Shown here piece by piece: positions 61,871 to 64,000 of a stretch of DNA of 64,000 bases. Under the pieces are notes generated by a model. It saw only the letters and a program-made list of their open reading frames with translations, was not told the DNA's origin and searched no databases. Position numbers and translations under genes: made by a program. Positions within the stretch are counted from its first letter, which is position 1. The number at the start of each line of letters is the position of its first letter. Source of the DNA: Fictibacillus solisalsi (GTDB taxonomy: Bacteria; Bacillota; Bacilli; Bacillales; Fictibacillaceae); NCBI RefSeq assembly GCF_900103485.1, contig NZ_FNHW01000002.1, forward strand, positions 248,001 to 312,000, given 5' to 3'.

Positions 61871-62517
61871 AAAAAGGGTATACATCTTTCCTTTGGTTCC
61901 TTTGCATTGGACTGTTGGCTGGTACGGCTTTTCTTGTTTTTTCCCTCTTTATTTACTGGAGCCTGCTAAAAGAGGCGGACCATCATCTGCTGCTGGCAGT
62001 TTACAGCTTGCGAACACCTCAATGGACCGCTATTTTTATGTTCATCCAGCAACTGGGATCCAAATATACCTTACTCCCCATGATGGCTGCAGCAGCGATC
62101 TATCTTCTTCTTTTTAGAAGGGTATATGAGAGTATCTTCCTGATGTCAACGGTGTGGGGAGCCTATATCATAAACGGCTTGCTGAAGAATCTTTTTCATC
62201 AGCTGAGACCATCATTCGGGATGCTTCTTATGGAAAACAGCTTTGGCTATCCGAGCCGGCATACGATGCTCGTTATCGCCTTCTTTGGCGGTATCAGCGT
62301 GCTGATTTGGACGAACATAAAGATGTCCCGGTCATTGTTGAAAGGGCTGACGGTATTAACCTCAGCTATTATCCTGTTAGTGGGTTTCAGCATGGTCTAT
62401 CTGGGAGCACACTTTCCGAGTGATATTGTGGGAGGATTACTGGCAGGGACATCCTGGCTTTTTCTTTGTGGGGCATGGTATCAGAAATGCAGGGAAATCA
62501 GGGCTTATAGGCAATAA
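61867..62517 (+). CDS. PAP2-family membrane phosphatase with altered catalytic motif
   Basis: 216 residues, six membrane helices. PAP2 motif 1 K107-x6-R114-P115 and motif 2 YPSRH (130-132) are intact. Motif 3 should be SRx5Hx3D but reads S175-M176-x5-H182-x3-D186, so the arginine that binds phosphate is methionine. Family members dephosphorylate lipid phosphates such as undecaprenyl pyrophosphate or phosphatidate. The GTG start overlaps the stop of the CotS-like gene. Function with the altered motif is uncertain. Confidence 0.82.
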   Translation: MKKGYTSFLWFLCIGLLAGTAFLVFSLFIYWSLLKEADHHLLLAVYSLRTPQWTAIFMFIQQLGSKYTLLPMMAAAAIYLLLFRRVYESIFLMSTVWGAYIINGLLKNLFHQLRPSFGMLLMENSFGYPSRHTMLVIAFFGGISVLIWTNIKMSRSLLKGLTVLTSAIILLVGFSMVYLGAHFPSDIVGGLLAGTSWLFLCGAWYQKCREIRAYRQ

Positions 62518-62594
62518 CATAAGCAAAACGACTAGGTCTGGACATACAATGTACTGGAAACCACAGCTGCAGGGAAAGGAGCCTTTGGCCGCAG

Positions 62595-62816
62595 ATGACA
62601 AACCCTCAGAATGAAATGGATTATTATTATCAGCAATATCAGTACCATGCAGAGATGTGCAAATATTATTATCAATTAATGTTTGGTGAACAGGAGGCAA
62701 CCTCAGAGCATATCCTTCCTCCCGATATCCAGGTCAAGGAAAAATGGAAGACAAAAACCTCCTATGAAAAGACGTATTCTCCCATTCAAAGCCACCCAGA
62801 ACAGATGAATGAATGA
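62595..62816 (+). CDS. Tyrosine-rich small hypothetical protein
   Basis: 73 residues. The N-terminal half is rich in Tyr and Gln (MDYYYQQYQYHAEMCKYYY), a composition typical of spore coat proteins that are cross-linked through tyrosine. AAAGGA lies 14 nt before the ATG, farther than usual. It follows the CotS-like/PAP2 pair by 78 nt, which supports a spore-coat setting. Family not recognised. Confidence 0.5.
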   Translation: MTNPQNEMDYYYQQYQYHAEMCKYYYQLMFGEQEATSEHILPPDIQVKEKWKTKTSYEKTYSPIQSHPEQMNE

Positions 62817-63072
62817 TTACTTATGATGATTATGTCTCCTCGTTACTGGTCTGGTGCTTGCAAGTAAGAAAGAATGTCCTGCATGTGTCTGCTCAGTGCC
62901 GGGATTTACCTCAAAGGAATAGGCTGTCTGTTTTTATGGACCGGATTCAAACTTTATTGCTTATCTTTATGGGCTGCAGGGACTTAAAACTCCTCAACTC
63001 ATAGAAGGCATAGAATCTTATGCTGTCTTTTTATACAACGAGTGGAGGGGCATGGAACGGAACAACCTGTAA
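62813..63072 (+). pseudogene. Decayed gene fragment
   Basis: From 62923 to the stop at 63070 the frame reads a convincing protein C-terminus (FIAYLYGLQGLKTPQLIEG, IESYAVFLYNEWRGMERNNL) that runs directly into a terminator, but it has no start codon. Upstream, other frames give fragments such as KKECPACVCSVPGFTSKE before stops. It looks like a gene broken by frameshifts; the ancestor is not recognised. Confidence 0.35.
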
Positions 63073-63087
63073 AAGGGTTGTTTTTTT
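63059..63087 (+). terminator. Terminator of the decayed gene
   Basis: AACAACC pairs with GGTTGTT, followed by T-run. Confidence 0.75.
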
Positions 63088-63091
63088 GGTG

Positions 63092-63120
63092 TTGAAAATG
63101 CTTACATATGGTGGTATATT
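63092..63120 (+). promoter_or_regulatory. Sigma-A promoter of the LacI-family gene
   Basis: TTGAAA (63092-63097), 17-nt spacer, TATATT (63115-63120). Confidence 0.7.
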
Positions 63121-63134
63121 AATTTTACAAAGTT

Positions 63135-63150
63135 ACGAAAACGTTTACGT
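63135..63150 (+). promoter_or_regulatory. LacI-type operator
   Basis: ACGAAAACGTTTACGT, a near-palindrome with central CG typical of LacI/CcpA-family sites, lies just downstream of the promoter and 21 nt before the ATG. Autoregulation is likely. Confidence 0.6.
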
Positions 63151-63170
63151 AAAAGAAAGAAGGGCTTGGT

Positions 63171-64000
63171 ATGTCCTACACGATTAAAGATGTGGCCCAA
63201 AAGGCCAATGTCTCAGTGGCTACTGTTTCAAGAATTCTGAACAATCTGCCGGGCTATTCAGAGAAAACAAAAGAGAAGGTTCTGCAGGTTATTGCGGAAA
63301 TGGGGTATCAGCCAAATGCGATAGCCCGGGGCTTGATCAACAAAAAGACAAAAACACTCGGTGTGCTGCTCCCAGCCGTTTCAGATACCTTTGCATCGGT
63401 TGTTCTCAGCGGGATTGAAGATATGGCACATGAGCTCGATTACAGTGTAATGGTCTGCAATACGGATAAAGATGGAAAGCGAACAATGAAATACTTGCAG
63501 GCTCTCCGCGAAAAACAAGTGGATGGCATCGTTTTTGTCAGTGAATTTTTTAAGGAAGAATACTATAACGCCATCATTGCCATGAATCTTCCAGTCGTCC
63601 TTGTGTCAACCAAATCACAGTATGACATTCCTTTTATAAAAGTGGATGACAGGGAAGCAGTGTTCGATGGGGTCAATTATCTTCTTGAGAGAGGGCACCG
63701 TTCCATTGGGATGATTGCCGGGACAAAAGGGGACCCGATTGCCACATTACCCAGAATTGAAGGGTATAAACGGGCTCTTAAGGAAAAAGAGATCCCGGTG
63801 GACAAGAGAAAGATTGCTTTTGGTGATTTCGGATTTGAAAGCGGGATAACCGCCGCAAAGGAACTGCTGGACCAAAATGAGGACCTTACCGCCATTTTTT
63901 GTTCAAGTGATGAAATGGCTGCAGGTGCTCTGTCCTATCTGTACAGAATGTCAATCCGGGTGCCTGACCAAATCTCTATTATCGGATACGACAATACAAA
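63171..64000 (+). CDS. LacI-family transcriptional repressor (3' end missing)
   Basis: The frame is open from the ATG at 63171 to the window end, 276 residues visible. HTH TIKDVAQKANVSVATVSRIL at the N-terminus with hinge YQPNAIARGLINKKTKTLGV, then the periplasmic-binding-type sensor domain (VLLPAVSDTFASVVLSGIED; IFCSSDEMAAGAL). About 55-60 residues are missing. Such repressors usually control the sugar genes next to them, so those would be beyond 64000. The upstream operator suggests autoregulation. The AAAGAAGGG site is about 6 nt from the ATG. Confidence 0.9.
   Translation, partial: MSYTIKDVAQKANVSVATVSRILNNLPGYSEKTKEKVLQVIAEMGYQPNAIARGLINKKTKTLGVLLPAVSDTFASVVLSGIEDMAHELDYSVMVCNTDKDGKRTMKYLQALREKQVDGIVFVSEFFKEEYYNAIIAMNLPVVLVSTKSQYDIPFIKVDDREAVFDGVNYLLERGHRSIGMIAGTKGDPIATLPRIEGYKRALKEKEIPVDKRKIAFGDFGFESGITAAKELLDQNEDLTAIFCSSDEMAAGALSYLYRMSIRVPDQISIIGYDNT

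Overview
The window looks like chromosomal DNA of a low-to-mid G+C, endospore-forming member of the Bacillaceae. The signs are Bacillus-type ribosome binding sites, TTG and GTG starts, cre-like CcpA sites, an S-box (SAM-I) riboswitch, GerPA/GerPF-family and CotS-like genes, a bacillithiol deacetylase (bshB2/yojF), and many genes best matched to B. subtilis families (yfmM, ywbE, yojF, pdxK, yitJ, iadA, sdpRI). A Fictibacillus-like genus is my guess by general resemblance only. I saw no rRNA, tRNA, CRISPR array, insertion sequence or prophage module.

Layout. 1-9.8 kb: the 3' part of livF, an FUSC membrane protein, an M19 dipeptidase, an esterase, a decayed stretch, isoaspartyl dipeptidase and aspartokinase III, then a minus-strand operon (ywbE, ASCH protein, membrane protein). 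9.9-11.7 kb: two paralogous genes, each with two MpsC (DUF2294) domains. Each is preceded by the same short hairpin element, and the first also has a complete terminator inside its leader. 11.7-23.4 kb: a heterodimeric ABC exporter, an aldehyde dehydrogenase, a 46-residue zinc-ribbon protein, a fructose-type PTS locus (PRD activator, EIIBC, EIIA) interrupted by an opposite-strand Nudix gene with a duplicated catalytic helix, and an alanine/glycine symporter. 23.4-38.7 kb: a secreted GH13 amylase behind a cre site, a KinB-like kinase, a nuclease-helicase fusion, a secreted M14 peptidase, pheA, a secreted endonuclease, a secreted S15 peptidase and the ABC-F protein YfmM.

38.7-48.5 kb: small genes, a cluster of three tiny minus-strand ORFs sharing the motif PRDGP downstream of a methyltransferase, a deleted SDR pseudogene, an sdpRI immunity operon with a perfect palindromic operator, a glutamate-synthase-like protein, several short conserved unknowns, bshB2-yojF and pdxK. 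48.6-54.8 kb: the glucose-type IIA protein, then a SAM-riboswitch-controlled yitJ-metH operon. 54.8-64 kb: an MBL hydrolase, three tandem GerPA-family genes, a class-A beta-lactamase-like hydrolase, an amino acid permease, an NhaC-type antiporter, a translationally coupled CotS-like kinase/PAP2 pair in which both proteins lack a catalytic residue, a decayed fragment, and a LacI-family repressor cut off by the window end.

Functionally the region is rich in scavenging: secreted protease, nuclease and amylase genes, cytosolic dipeptidases, and amino acid and sugar uptake. It also carries methionine/one-carbon metabolism and scattered spore-related genes. The least explained elements are the PRDGP micro-ORF cluster and the duplicated leader element of the MpsC genes.
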